Assembly: GCA_031549965.1 (NCBI GenBank)
Contig: JAVBPB010000061.1
Location: 1 to 58,862, forward strand
Direction: 5' to 3'
DNA: 58,862 bases
Origin: JAVBPB01 sp031549965
Lineage (GTDB): Bacteria > Bacillota > Clostridia > Lachnospirales > Lachnospiraceae
Positions 44,201 through 51,888 of the stretch are shown piece by piece (within the stretch, counting starts at the first letter, position 1; the number at the start of each line of letters is the position of its first letter). The position numbers were made by a program, and so were the translations under genes. The notes under the pieces were generated by a model, which was not told the DNA's origin, did no database searches, and was given only the letters and a program-made list of their open reading frames with translations.

Positions 44201-45359
44201 ACAACCAACGACACAACCAACAACAACAGAAACAACAACCGAACTTCCTAGTAACGTTCAAAAAACTAATGAAGGCGGAAAAGAAGTATTGGTAATTAAC
44301 AAATCTGGAAACTTTGATTTCTCAGGTGTTACTGTTAAATCTGAATTAAAGGTTGAAAGTGAAGGCGTAACGCTAAAGAATATTAAATCTAATTCTAATG
44401 TTGTTCTTGATGCAAAAAATGTTTCGCTAGAAAATGCCCAAATTGATGGAAATGTATCAGTTAATGGGGAAGGTGTTGAGCTAAAAGATTCTACTGTTAA
44501 TGGTGTAATATCATTTTCAGGAGAAGGAGCAAAGCTTAATAATACAACAATTAATGGAGAACTAAAGATATCAGGTAATAACACAGAAATTAACAATGCT
44601 ACTATAACAAAAGGATTAACCATAGGAAAAGAATTAAAAAATGGTGAACTTAGAGTAGCAGGCAGTAAAATAAATGGAAAAATAAACATTAAGGGTGGCG
44701 GTAAAAATAGTATATATTTTACTGATTCTCAAATTAATGATATAGTAGTAAATAAGGCGGCTTCTTCAAGTGAAGAAATTGTAAGAGTAGTATTTAGTGG
44801 AACTACTGTAGAAACTCTTAATATTCAATCTTCTGCAAATATAGTTAGTAGCACTGCTAATGGTATAAAGACAACTAATATTTTAGTTCCAAATAAAGCC
44901 GATGTAACCTTAACAGGTAAGTTTGGTAAAGTTAATTTAAATGGTTCAAATACCACATTAAAAGTTACTAATGGAACAATTAATGACCTATCAGTAAAAG
45001 CGAAAGCAGCAAAATCAACAATTAACTTTTTAGATAATTCAAAGGTTACTAAATATACACTTGCAAAAGGTGTAACCATTGATAAATCAAACCCAAGTAA
45101 GCATGTTGTTAAGATAGGTGCAACAAGTATTGATTTAAGCTATTCAAGTTATGAATTAAAGGTTGGAAAGAAATTTAAAGTATCAGCTAAAATGAATCCA
45201 GCTAATACTACTGATAGTCTAAGCTATTCAAGCAGTAACTCTAAGATTGCTAAGGTAGATAAGAATGGTGTAGTAACAGGATTAGGAAAAGGAACAGTAA
45301 AGATTACGGTAAAAGCTTCAAATGGAAAGACTGCTATTTGTGAAATAACTATAAAATAA
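41238..45359 (+). CDS. secreted multidomain GH53 endo-beta-1,4-galactanase
   Basis: This 1373-residue extracellular enzyme should cut beta-1,4-galactan side chains of pectin. Order: signal peptide (1-~36), two carbohydrate-binding-like beta-sandwich domains (~45-195, ~205-350), GH53 catalytic domain (~364-755) with acid/base E518 in VGNETNGG and nucleophile E616 in VAETSYAY, a Big_4-like Ig domain (~755-830), a third binding-like domain (~835-985), a Thr/Pro linker (PTTQPTTQPTTTETTTELP), a repetitive region of short strands (~1010-1290, right-handed-helix-like), and a C-terminal Big_2 Ig domain (~1295-1373). There is no sortase motif. AGGAGG precedes ATG 41238. It stands alone without transporters nearby. 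Confidence 0.92.
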   Translation: MGKNLLNNSLRKVLSYFMVLALFVTSINAGILGRKLVVSADDGGTNYIANGDFELDIWGADAGWSKESTSWDGGTSIQWKGDNAKAGNALDAYAGADTVITVKQDITVAIAGTYDFSVWYQGTTAGSVKLFATIDSTDTNGTPVTYPGYGNWTEVELKDVEIEAGTTLTIGAIIDGPTGAWAVLDDFTMTRTGDINGGVQPYEMTVLNGDFEAGAEVAWNDIIKIDDNSGAIVATGTGTNATERLSIWNNNLSVNSINIYQTITGLENGKYKVTYISEGANASAGFSLVLSDGSGELSSTSHVTSGWDVWNTTESSEVSVTDGTLTIAFKGDCAGDGYWTNIDNVKLYKLDGAPSVIVDPVDASIFVKKVNGLSQDFIMGADISSLISLEDSGVKFYDEDGNEQDILTTLKDSGVNYVRVRVWNNPYDANGNGYGGGNNDLAKAIEIGQRATANGIKLLVDFHYSDFWADPGKQQAPVEWENMTVAQKETAVYDYTKASLEALINAGVDVGMVQVGNETNGGICGVTGWENMCKIFSAGSKAIRDVDSNILIAIHFTNPETSGRYANNAKELDDRGVDYDVFATSYYPFWHGTLSNLTSVLKNVATTYNKKVMVAETSYAYTKVDGDGHDNTAPKSSGQTLNYPITVQGQANSLRDVIEAVANVGSSGIGVFYWEPAWIPVSGNTLEERKALWEQYGSGWASSYAASYDPDDAGVWYGGSAIDNQALFDFTGHPLESLNVFKYVYTGAVAPKAIDEVKDTSLSAEYGSTIVMPEKVDVIYNDGTTEQVSVTWNSTQVQNAKATGIGTYKITGTVDVVYSVTCVLTIKPVNLLVNSSFEGSDMSAWVIQNTSGVGTTPTDRQNKASDAKTGEYSLHFYSANAMDFTVKQTVTGLKAGTYNYSMCLQGGDVKNGDLSISVLVNGVLYDTKATSVNGWVNWSNPKIENIPVTSNNSTITVCAKIKSDGGAWGTMDDFYLYLTPISGGEPTTQPTTQPTTTETTTELPSNVQKTNEGGKEVLVINKSGNFDFSGVTVKSELKVESEGVTLKNIKSNSNVVLDAKNVSLENAQIDGNVSVNGEGVELKDSTVNGVISFSGEGAKLNNTTINGELKISGNNTEINNATITKGLTIGKELKNGELRVAGSKINGKINIKGGGKNSIYFTDSQINDIVVNKAASSSEEIVRVVFSGTTVETLNIQSSANIVSSTANGIKTTNILVPNKADVTLTGKFGKVNLNGSNTTLKVTNGTINDLSVKAKAAKSTINFLDNSKVTKYTLAKGVTIDKSNPSKHVVKIGATSIDLSYSSYELKVGKKFKVSAKMNPANTTDSLSYSSSNSKIAKVDKNGVVTGLGKGTVKITVKASNGKTAICEITIK

Positions 45360-45434
45360 TAAATAACTCAACTTTCTCATACATGATTCAAGGCTAAATA
45401 AAATGGTTTAAAGAGCAATTAAGAAATAAAAGTA

Positions 45435-45488
45435 AAATGGAGTATCAAGTCAATATTAACATTGAGTTGATACTCCATTTCTTATTAT
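45435..45488. terminator. bidirectional intrinsic terminator
   Basis: A 14-bp stem, AAATGGAGTATCAA (45435-45448) and TTGATACTCCATTT (45467-45480), lies between the galactanase and the convergent toxin gene. Confidence 0.85.
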
Positions 45489-45492
45489 TTTA

Positions 45493-45753
45493 TTAATCAT
45501 CATAGTGGCCTTTGCATTGTACTATTTCAATTTGTCCATGTAATATACTGTATACAAGTCTATTACAATCATCAATTCGACGACTCCATAATCCATCGGT
45601 ATATCTTAAAGGTTCTGGTTTGCCAATTCCTTCAAAATTATTACGTTCAATATCTTTTAACAATGCATTTATACGCTTTAAAGTCTTTTTGTCCTGCATT
45701 TGCCAGTAAAGATATTCTTCCCAGGCTCGTTCTGTGAAGATTAACTTACTCAT
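45493..45753 (-). CDS. YoeB-type toxin of a type II toxin-antitoxin system
   Basis: The 86-residue protein belongs to the Txe/YoeB branch of RelE-like ribosome-dependent mRNA endonucleases. It has the family start (LIFTERAWEEYLYWQMQDKKTLKRINALLKDI), the central GKPEPLRYTDGLWSRRID segment with catalytic-type Arg residues, the RLVYSI strand, and the C-terminal CKGHYDD (active YoeB ends near HYH/HYDD). It overlaps the antitoxin gene by eight bases. Confidence 0.9.
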   Translation of the reverse strand: MSKLIFTERAWEEYLYWQMQDKKTLKRINALLKDIERNNFEGIGKPEPLRYTDGLWSRRIDDCNRLVYSILHGQIEIVQCKGHYDD

Positions 45754-46018
45754 CTTCCATTGCCTCTAATTCATCCATTGTTTTAATAACTATCTTTCCT
45801 TGCTTTAGTTGTTCAATACTTTCAGAAAGTGCTTTTACATTGCTGATATCAAAAAATGGATCAATTGATACTTCAAAAGGTATTCTTTTTTCACGACTCA
45901 TTTTTTGGGCAAAAATTGTAAATGCAGTTGTCATATTAATACCTAATTCTTGACAAATTAGTTCCATATTTTTTTTTAATTCTTCATCCATACGAATATT
46001 TACCAGTACTTGTGCCAT
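45746..46018 (-). CDS. RelB/DinJ-family antitoxin
   Basis: The 90-residue antitoxin begins with a ribbon-helix-helix DNA-binding domain (VLVNIRMDEELKKNMELICQELGINMTTAFTIFAQKM) and ends in an acidic toxin-neutralising tail (EQLKQGKIVIKTMDELEAMEDE). AAGGAG precedes ATG 46018. DinJ-type antitoxins usually pair with YafQ, whereas here the partner is YoeB-like, a mixed pairing that is common in Firmicutes. Confidence 0.9.
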   Translation of the reverse strand: MAQVLVNIRMDEELKKNMELICQELGINMTTAFTIFAQKMSREKRIPFEVSIDPFFDISNVKALSESIEQLKQGKIVIKTMDELEAMEDE

Positions 46019-46049
46019 TTATTATCACTCCTTAAAAAAATATATATTT

Positions 46050-46096
46050 ATTATATCAATTTGTAAATACAATGTCAATATATTATATTTACAAAT
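46050..46096 (-). promoter_or_regulatory. promoter and paired operator of the toxin-antitoxin operon
   Basis: On the minus strand TTGACA (46073-46078) and TATAAT (46050-46055) are exactly consensus with 17 bases between. Two inverted 11-mers flank it, ATTTGTAAATA (46059-46069) and TATTTACAAAT (46086-46096), centres 27 bases apart, and the first includes TGTAAATACA, itself nearly symmetric. This fits autorepression by the ribbon-helix-helix antitoxin. Confidence 0.75.
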
Positions 46097-46126
46097 TCAA
46101 TTTTGTAATATAGAACCTGCCATTTC

Positions 46127-46345
46127 GACAATCCTTTGTAACTAAACCTTTTGAATTACAGCTTTGCCTCAACAAACTATATTCCCTCAGAGTAACTTTA
46201 GATTCTATGAAAAAAGCATTTTAAGCCATGGAAATGAGACTATGATGTATTTTCATAGGCTCATTGGAATGTTTGGCTTAACTGTTTTTTTCATAGAATC
46301 TAAAGTTACTCTGAGGGTACAGTATCTAAATGGTAATGCGTCCGT
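46127..46345 (+). repeat. long hairpin element, copy 2 (best preserved)
   Basis: The left flank (AACTAAACCTTTTGAATTACAG, then CTTTGCCTCAA) matches copy 3 nearly base for base. A perfect 32-bp stem pairs 46184-46215 with 46286-46317. Inside are TTAAGCCA/TGGCTTAA (46221-46228, 46274-46281), the loop TGGA opposite GGAATGTT, the helix AATGAG/CTCATT (46233-46238, 46260-46265) and an apical CTATG/CATAG. The right flank CTAAATGGTAATGCGTCCG resembles the direct repeats of copy 1. A 70-codon frame crosses the element but is broken in the other copies. Confidence 0.85.
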
Positions 46346-46419
46346 AATACAAAACCTTAAGCCGACAAAAGAGTGAAAACAACAATAATAAAGTTTACAA
46401 TTATATAAATATTAACATC

Positions 46420-46448
46420 TTGACAAATATCTCCCCCTATACTAAAAT
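46420..46448 (+). promoter_or_regulatory. promoter of the T-box/proS operon
   Basis: TTGACA (46420-46425) and TAAAAT (46443-46448) are 17 bases apart, directly ahead of the T-box leader. Confidence 0.75.
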
Positions 46449-46460
46449 AAAATCATATAA

Positions 46461-46686
46461 AAAGCGAAGAAAAGGATTAGTATATAATCAGAATCACCAC
46501 AGAGAGAATACGATAGCTGAGAGTATTCGTGAGGAAATTATAGAACCTGCCTTGGAGCTCTATATGAAAATATAGCGTAAGTCCAGCGTTAATGGATGAA
46601 AAAGAGAACTACAAATGTAGTTAATTAGGGTGGTACCGCCGAGTCTTTCGGTCCCTTGTGAGGGATGAGAAGGGCTTTTTTTTATA
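46461..46686 (+). ncRNA. T-box riboswitch, proline-specific
   Basis: This leader binds uncharged tRNA and allows transcription of proS when charging fails. Visible parts are Stem I with the AGAGA motif (near 46501) and the distal stem GAATACG/AGTATTC, the specifier loop GAACCTGCC with the proline codon CCT at 46546-46548, the T-box AGGGTGGTACCGCC at 46627-46640, and the terminator hairpin GTCTTTC/GAAGGGC with TCCCT/AGGGA followed by a T-run (46643-46683). Confidence 0.93.
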
Positions 46687-46748
46687 TAAAACTCTTTATT
46701 TTATTACATCCCAAAAACATTAAATCTTAATGAAAGAAGGAGACAACT

Positions 46749-48182
46749 ATGGCAAAGGAAAAAAAATTAGTAGAAGCAATAACTTCAATGGAAGAAGATT
46801 TTGCACAATGGTACACAGATGTGGTAAAAAAAGCAGAGTTAATTGATTACTCAAGTGTAAGAGGATGTATGATTTTAAGACCAAACGGCTATGCTATTTG
46901 GGAAAACATACAAAAGGAAATGGATAGAAGATTTAAAGAAACCGGACATGAAAATGTGTATATGCCAATGTTCATTCCAGAAAGCTTACTTCAAAAGGAA
47001 AAAGATCATGTTGAAGGGTTTGCACCAGAGGTAGCGTGGGTAACTCATGGAGGATTAGAGCCATTACAAGAAAGACTTTGTGTAAGACCAACCTCAGAAA
47101 CTCTTTTTTGCGACCTATATTCAAACATAATACAATCCTATAGAGATTTACCTAAATTATATAACCAATGGTGTTCAGTAGTACGTTGGGAAAAAACAAC
47201 AAGACCATTTTTACGTTCAATGGAATTTTTATGGCAGGAAGGCCATACAGCCCATGCAACGGCAGAAGAAGCGGAAGAAGAAACAGTAAGAATGCTTAAT
47301 GTATACTCTGATTTCTGCGAGGAAATACTTGCAATTCCAATGATAAAGGGACGTAAAACAGACAAAGAAAAATTTGCAGGTGCTAACGCAACCTATACAA
47401 TAGAAGCTCTTATGCATGACGGAAAGGCATTACAATCAGGAACCAGCCATAATTTTGGAGATGGCTTTGCCAAAGCTTTTGGAATACAATATACAGACAA
47501 AGAAAACAAACTACAATATGTACATCAAACCTCTTGGGGAATGTCAACAAGAATAATCGGAGCTATAATCATGGTACACGGGGATGACAGCGGACTTGTA
47601 CTACCACCAAGAATTGCTCCAATACAGGCAATGATTATACCAATTGCCCAACACAAGGAGGGTGTAATAGAAAAAGCCAATGAACTTAAAAACAGACTGT
47701 CAAACTTTAAAGTAAAGGTTGATGATTCAGATAAGAGCCCAGGATGGAAATTTAGCGAGCAGGAAATGAGAGGTATTCCAATTCGTATTGAATTAGGGCC
47801 AAAGGATATAGAAGCAAATCAGGCAATAATAGTAAGAAGAGATACAAGAGAAAAGATAGTTATATCATTGGATGAATTAGAAACTAAAGTAAAAGAAATC
47901 CTTGATTTAATCCAGTCTGAGATGCTAGAAAGAGCCAGAATCCACCGAGATGAGCACACTTATACAGCTAAAACAAAAGAAGAATTTGAACAAATAATGA
48001 AGGAAAAAACCGGTTTTGTTAAAGCTATGTGGTGCGGTGAATTAGAATGTGAAGAAAAAATAAAAGAAACTACAGGAGCAACATCAAGATGTATGCCATT
48101 TGAGCAGGAAAAAATTGCAGATACGTGTATATGCTGTAATAAGCCTGCAAAGTCTATGGTTTACTGGGGAAAGGCATATTAA
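46749..48182 (+). CDS. proS: prolyl-tRNA synthetase
   Basis: Attaches proline to its tRNA. The 477-residue class II enzyme has motif 2 (VVRWEKTTRPFLRSMEFLWQEGHTAHA) and the C-terminal Cys-bearing zinc domain (TCICCNKPAKSMVYWGKAY) and lacks the ~180-residue editing insertion of long bacterial ProRS, so it is the archaeal/eukaryotic-like short type common in Clostridia. It is controlled by the T-box directly upstream and is followed by cca. Confidence 0.96.
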   Translation: MAKEKKLVEAITSMEEDFAQWYTDVVKKAELIDYSSVRGCMILRPNGYAIWENIQKEMDRRFKETGHENVYMPMFIPESLLQKEKDHVEGFAPEVAWVTHGGLEPLQERLCVRPTSETLFCDLYSNIIQSYRDLPKLYNQWCSVVRWEKTTRPFLRSMEFLWQEGHTAHATAEEAEEETVRMLNVYSDFCEEILAIPMIKGRKTDKEKFAGANATYTIEALMHDGKALQSGTSHNFGDGFAKAFGIQYTDKENKLQYVHQTSWGMSTRIIGAIIMVHGDDSGLVLPPRIAPIQAMIIPIAQHKEGVIEKANELKNRLSNFKVKVDDSDKSPGWKFSEQEMRGIPIRIELGPKDIEANQAIIVRRDTREKIVISLDELETKVKEILDLIQSEMLERARIHRDEHTYTAKTKEEFEQIMKEKTGFVKAMWCGELECEEKIKETTGATSRCMPFEQEKIADTCICCNKPAKSMVYWGKAY

Positions 48183-48204
48183 AATAAATGAGGTGCAAAA
48201 GTAG

Positions 48205-49539
48205 ATGAATATAGCAGTACCTGAAAATGTTAACTACATTATAAATACACTAATTCAAAATGGATATGAAGCTTATGCAGTTGGGGGATGTGTACGTGAC
48301 AGCATTTTAGGAAAAACTCCAAAGGATTGGGATATTACTACTTCAGCAAAACCTGATAAAGTAAAAGAATTATTTAAAAGAACAATAGATACAGGTATTG
48401 AACACGGAACAGTAACTATAATGCTTGATAAAGTAGGATATGAAGTTACCACTTACCGTGTGGATGGAGAATATGAAGACAATAGACATCCAAAGAATGT
48501 GGAATTTACTACCAACTTAACTGAAGATTTAAAAAGAAGAGATTTTACAATGAATGCCATGGCATATAATGAAATCCATGGATTAGTAGATGAATTTGAT
48601 GGTGTAGTGGATTTGGAAAGCAAACAAATAAAATGTGTAGGAGATCCATTAGAAAGATTTAATGAAGATGCTCTTAGAATGTTAAGGGCTGTAAGGTTTG
48701 CAGCACAGTTAGGTTATAAAATACATGAAGATACTTTAAGGGCAATAAGCATAAAAGCCGAAAACCTTGAATATATCAGTGCAGAAAGAATACAGGTAGA
48801 GCTTAACAAAACCATTACATCAGATAATCCTAATAAAATATTAATTTCCTATAATTCAGGTATAACCAAAATTATTTTTAAAGAATTTGATGATATGATG
48901 ATTACAGAGCAAAACAATCCAAATCATATTTATAATGTTGGAGAGCATACAATTAAGGCAGTGGAGAATATTGGGAGTGACCATATACTAAGATGGACAA
49001 TGCTGTTACACGATATTGGAAAGCCTAAAACAAAAACCATTGATGAAAATGGAATAGGTCACTTTTACGGTCATGCAGAAGTTAGTGCTGATATGGCAAA
49101 AGAGATCCTAAAAAGACTTAGATTTGATAATTACACAATTGATACTGTAGTAAGGCTTGTTAGATGGCATAGCTATGATATTAAACCAACAAAAAAAGCA
49201 GTAAGAAAAGCGGCAAACAAAATAGGTGTAGATATTATGGAAATGTTATTTGAGGTAAAAAAAGCAGATATTCTCGCAAAAAATCCTTTAATTATTGAGA
49301 ACAGATTATTGATTTTAGATGAAGTCGTACAAGTATACAATCAAGTTAAATCAGACAATGACTGCATAAATTTAAATCAGCTTGCAATAAACGGAAAAGA
49401 TTTAATCGAAATTGGAATAAAACCAGGAATATTAATTGGCAATATATTAAATGACCTTCTTCAAAAAGTTTTAGAGGAACCTAAATTAAATAAAAAGGAG
49501 ATTTTAATTGAAGAAGTAAAACAACAATTAAAAGTTTAA
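48205..49539 (+). CDS. cca: CCA tRNA nucleotidyltransferase
   Basis: Adds or repairs the CCA 3' end of tRNAs. The 444-residue protein has the class II nucleotidyltransferase head GGCVRDSILGKTPKDWDI with the catalytic DxD-type Asp pair, RRDFTMNAMAYNE, the neck RMLRAVRFAAQLGYKI, and an HD domain (HDIGKPKTKT) toward the C-terminus. It follows proS by 22 bases and likely shares its T-box control, an apt pairing of two tRNA-maturation genes. Confidence 0.95.
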   Translation: MNIAVPENVNYIINTLIQNGYEAYAVGGCVRDSILGKTPKDWDITTSAKPDKVKELFKRTIDTGIEHGTVTIMLDKVGYEVTTYRVDGEYEDNRHPKNVEFTTNLTEDLKRRDFTMNAMAYNEIHGLVDEFDGVVDLESKQIKCVGDPLERFNEDALRMLRAVRFAAQLGYKIHEDTLRAISIKAENLEYISAERIQVELNKTITSDNPNKILISYNSGITKIIFKEFDDMMITEQNNPNHIYNVGEHTIKAVENIGSDHILRWTMLLHDIGKPKTKTIDENGIGHFYGHAEVSADMAKEILKRLRFDNYTIDTVVRLVRWHSYDIKPTKKAVRKAANKIGVDIMEMLFEVKKADILAKNPLIIENRLLILDEVVQVYNQVKSDNDCINLNQLAINGKDLIEIGIKPGILIGNILNDLLQKVLEEPKLNKKEILIEEVKQQLKV

Positions 49540-49552
49540 TATATTAAAATGA

Positions 49553-49633
49553 AATCCTGTTTTCATATTTTGAGAAGAACTTACATACATTAGAGTAGGG
49601 CTTTTCAAAAATGAAAACAGGATTATTTTTTAG
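49553..49633 (+). terminator. intrinsic terminator after cca
   Basis: AATCCTGTTTTCAT (49553-49566) and ATGAAAACAGGATT (49611-49624) form a 14-bp stem with a partly paired interior, followed by ATTTTTTAG. Confidence 0.75.
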
Positions 49634-49677
49634 TTTAAATGTCTAAAAAATATAATAATGTGTTAGGAGGATTTTTA

Positions 49678-50679
49678 ATGGATGAGAAAAATCATGAGAT
49701 ATTATGCCAATATGAAGTTAAGGTTTTTACCACATATAGAGGAAGAGGTTCAATAATTTGCGAAACAGATAAAGGGAGAATGCAATTAAGGGAATTTACA
49801 GGCTCTGTAAATAGAATTGAATTTGAATATGATGTAAAAAATAATCTTATTGAAAAAGGTTATAGAAACGTTGACCAGTACATAAGAAATGTAAACGGAG
49901 AATTATTAACAGAGGACAAATTTGGAAACAAATTTATATTAAAGAATTGGTTTGATGCTAGAGAATGTGATTTAAGTAATAAAGAAGAAATATTTGATGC
50001 AGCAAATAATTTGGCAAATCTTCATAAATTAATGAGAAACATACCAATTGATGAAGAAAGAATAAAATACAATACCTTTACAAATCTGGGTGATTCCTTA
50101 GAAAAGCATTCAAAGGAGTTGAAAAAAGTTAAAGGATATATTAATAATAAAAAGAAAAAAAATGAATTTGAGGTTAGGTTCTTATGTTGCTTTAATGAGT
50201 TTTACAATAAAGGTAAAGAAGCTTTAGACTTGTTAGACAATTCAAGATATCTGGATTTGTTTAATGAGGCAATAAATGAAAAGACAGTTTGCCACGGCAG
50301 TTACAACCACCATAATGTTTTAATGTTAAATAACGATATTGCCACAACGAATTTTGAAAAGGTTAATATAAATGTTCAAATAATGGATTTGTATCAATAT
50401 TTAAGAAAAGTTATGGAAAAAAACTACTGGAATGTGGAGCTTGGTAATGAAATTATAGAGGAATATGACAGGGTTAAACCTCTTGAAAAAGAAGAAGTTG
50501 AAAGCCTATATATTATGCTTTTATTTCCTGAAAAGTTTTGGAAAATAACAAATTATTATTATAATTCAAGAAAATCTTTTTTGCCAAAAAGAAATACTGA
50601 AAAATTATGTACACTACAAGTTCAAAGTGTAGATAAAGATAACTTTTTGGAAAGTCTAAGGATGAATATTAAACTGTAA
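49678..50679 (+). CDS. CotS-like spore-coat / kinase-fold protein
   Basis: The 333-residue protein resembles the CotS family, spore-coat proteins with an aminoglycoside-phosphotransferase-like fold. Supporting features are the N-terminal lobe (FTTYRGRGSIICETDKGRMQLREF), the LANLHKLMRNIP helix, the HGSYNHHNVLM segment at the position of the kinase catalytic loop (lacking the catalytic Asp, HGD), and the FPEKFWKITNYYYNSRKSFLPKRNTEKL end. The missing Asp suggests no kinase activity. ATG 49678 follows AGGAGG; an in-frame ATG at 49639 has none. Confidence 0.8.
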   Translation: MDEKNHEILCQYEVKVFTTYRGRGSIICETDKGRMQLREFTGSVNRIEFEYDVKNNLIEKGYRNVDQYIRNVNGELLTEDKFGNKFILKNWFDARECDLSNKEEIFDAANNLANLHKLMRNIPIDEERIKYNTFTNLGDSLEKHSKELKKVKGYINNKKKKNEFEVRFLCCFNEFYNKGKEALDLLDNSRYLDLFNEAINEKTVCHGSYNHHNVLMLNNDIATTNFEKVNINVQIMDLYQYLRKVMEKNYWNVELGNEIIEEYDRVKPLEKEEVESLYIMLLFPEKFWKITNYYYNSRKSFLPKRNTEKLCTLQVQSVDKDNFLESLRMNIKL

Positions 50680-50701
50680 AGGAGATTCCTACTATTCACA
50701 G

Positions 50702-50870
50702 CCAATGGGCCATAAACAACCCATTAGGAAGAATGCTTCCTAATGGGTATTGTCTCATTTCCATGGCATATAATACCATTATAAAGTATAATAAGCCCTC
50801 TCCCATAGAGAATTTAGTTTTTGAAGCAAAGCTGTGATTCAAAAGGTTTAGTTTGGAAAGATTGTTGAAT
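50702..50870 (-). repeat. long hairpin element, copy 3 (truncated)
   Basis: Read on the minus strand, the left flank matches copy 2 (AACTAAACCTTTTGAATCAC, then AGCTTTGC), followed by the core GCCATGGAAATGAGAC (50752-50767). The apical stem CCCATTAGGAAG/CTTCCTAATGGG (12 bp) and the first bases of the 3' core (GGCCCATTGG) remain. The expected GAATGTTTGGC and the whole right arm of the outer stem are absent, replaced by the terminal repeat of the IS66 relic at 50702. Confidence 0.8.
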
Positions 50871-50921
50871 TGTAACCTTAATTAATAGTTCTTTATTTTT
50901 TGTGCTCTAACAAACAACATT

Positions 50922-51296
50922 CTATATGTTGTTTGTTAGTTTAAATAATTCATTTATATTATATGGATTACCCTCACAAAGTCTTATTAATGCCTCTGTT
51001 TCATTTATTCCATTTCTATAACATGTTTCTATGTAACTCTTTATTATATCATAATTCTTTGCCGATTCCTCTAAATGAAATTGACCAGATATTTTCATTT
51101 TGCTTTTTATCCCTCTTAGAGCTCTTTCATTCAAATTATTTGAAAATGGAAATTCAAAATTTACTACCCATGAAATATAATTATCCTTATATTTCAATAT
51201 TCTAAGTATTAATGTTCGCTCATCTTTTCCATAGTATTTGCTAAAGTCTTCCTTATTTTCAGAAATCCCATCTAGCATAATCTTATCAAACTTAAG
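50922..51296 (-). pseudogene. IS66-family transposase, C-terminal remnant
   Basis: The ~120 residues (KFDKIMLDGISEN... to the stop) match the C-terminal end of IS66 transposases, with KYYGKDE, KYKDNYISWVVNFEFPFSNN, NLNERALRGIKSKMKISGQF and the RNGINETEALIRLCEGNP end. A stop lies immediately upstream at about 51300, and the N-terminal and catalytic DDE portions are absent. The fragment cannot catalyse transposition. Confidence 0.85.
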
Positions 51297-51443
51297 TTAG
51301 CAAGATTGGCAGTGAATAGTAACCAAAAAACAATGTTCTAAAATAAAAAATGAAAAAGTTGTTGCATTTACAAAAGAAATGTGTTAATATCTTTGTAGGA
51401 AAAACAAGTGTATTCCGTGTGCAAACATTAAGGAGAGATTTAC

Positions 51444-51884
51444 ATGGAAGATAATAGGTATTTTGTAGTGAAGAAGAAAGCTGTTCCAGAAGTACTTTTA
51501 AAGGTAGTTGAGGCAAAGCGTTTACTGGATTCCTCAAAGACAATGACAGTTCAAGATGCAACAGATATTGTTGGAATAAGCAGAAGTTCATTTTATAAAT
51601 ATAAAGAAGATATATTTCCGTTTTATGAAAATACAAGGGGTAAGACAATTACGTTCGTATTGCAATTAAATGATCAGCCAGGATTGTTGTCAAATGTACT
51701 AAATCATGTAGCAGGATATCAGGCTAATATTTTAACAATACATCAAAGTATACCAACTAATGGTATAGCGTCGTTAACAATTAGCATTAATATATTACCT
51801 ACAACAGGAGATATTTCCAAGATGGTAGAAGAGATAGAGCGGTTAGAAGGAATACATTATTTAAAAATATTAGCCAGGGAGTGA
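51444..51884 (+). CDS. ACT-domain regulator, PheB/UPF0735-like
   Basis: The 146-residue protein has an N-terminal helix-turn-helix-like part (MTVQDATDIVGISRSSFYKYKEDIFPF) and a C-terminal ACT domain (ITFVLQLNDQPGLLSNVLNHVAGYQANILTIHQSIP) that normally binds an amino acid. It precedes hom by four bases and probably regulates or senses a product of the same threonine/methionine pathway. GGAGAG precedes ATG 51444. Family function is not established beyond the name. Confidence 0.87.
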   Translation: MEDNRYFVVKKKAVPEVLLKVVEAKRLLDSSKTMTVQDATDIVGISRSSFYKYKEDIFPFYENTRGKTITFVLQLNDQPGLLSNVLNHVAGYQANILTIHQSIPTNGIASLTISINILPTTGDISKMVEEIERLEGIHYLKILARE

Positions 51885-51888
51885 TTAC

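Larger units (their letters stand above)
50689..51324. mobile_element. decayed IS66-like insertion sequence with terminal inverted repeats
   Basis: CTACTATTCACAGCCAAT (50689-50706) and ATTGGCAGTGAATAGTAACC (51305-51324) are inverted repeats that differ at one base over the 16 in TACTATTCACnGCCAAT. Between them lies only the C-terminal third of an IS66-type transposase, so most of the element is deleted. The hairpin element copy 3 also lies inside this span. Confidence 0.65.

Noticed and set aside
46164..46376. 70-codon frame across hairpin copy 2
   Set aside because: It needs a TTG start, and the same frame is stopped in copies 1 and 3, where an extra base also shifts the core; the conservation is structural, not coding.
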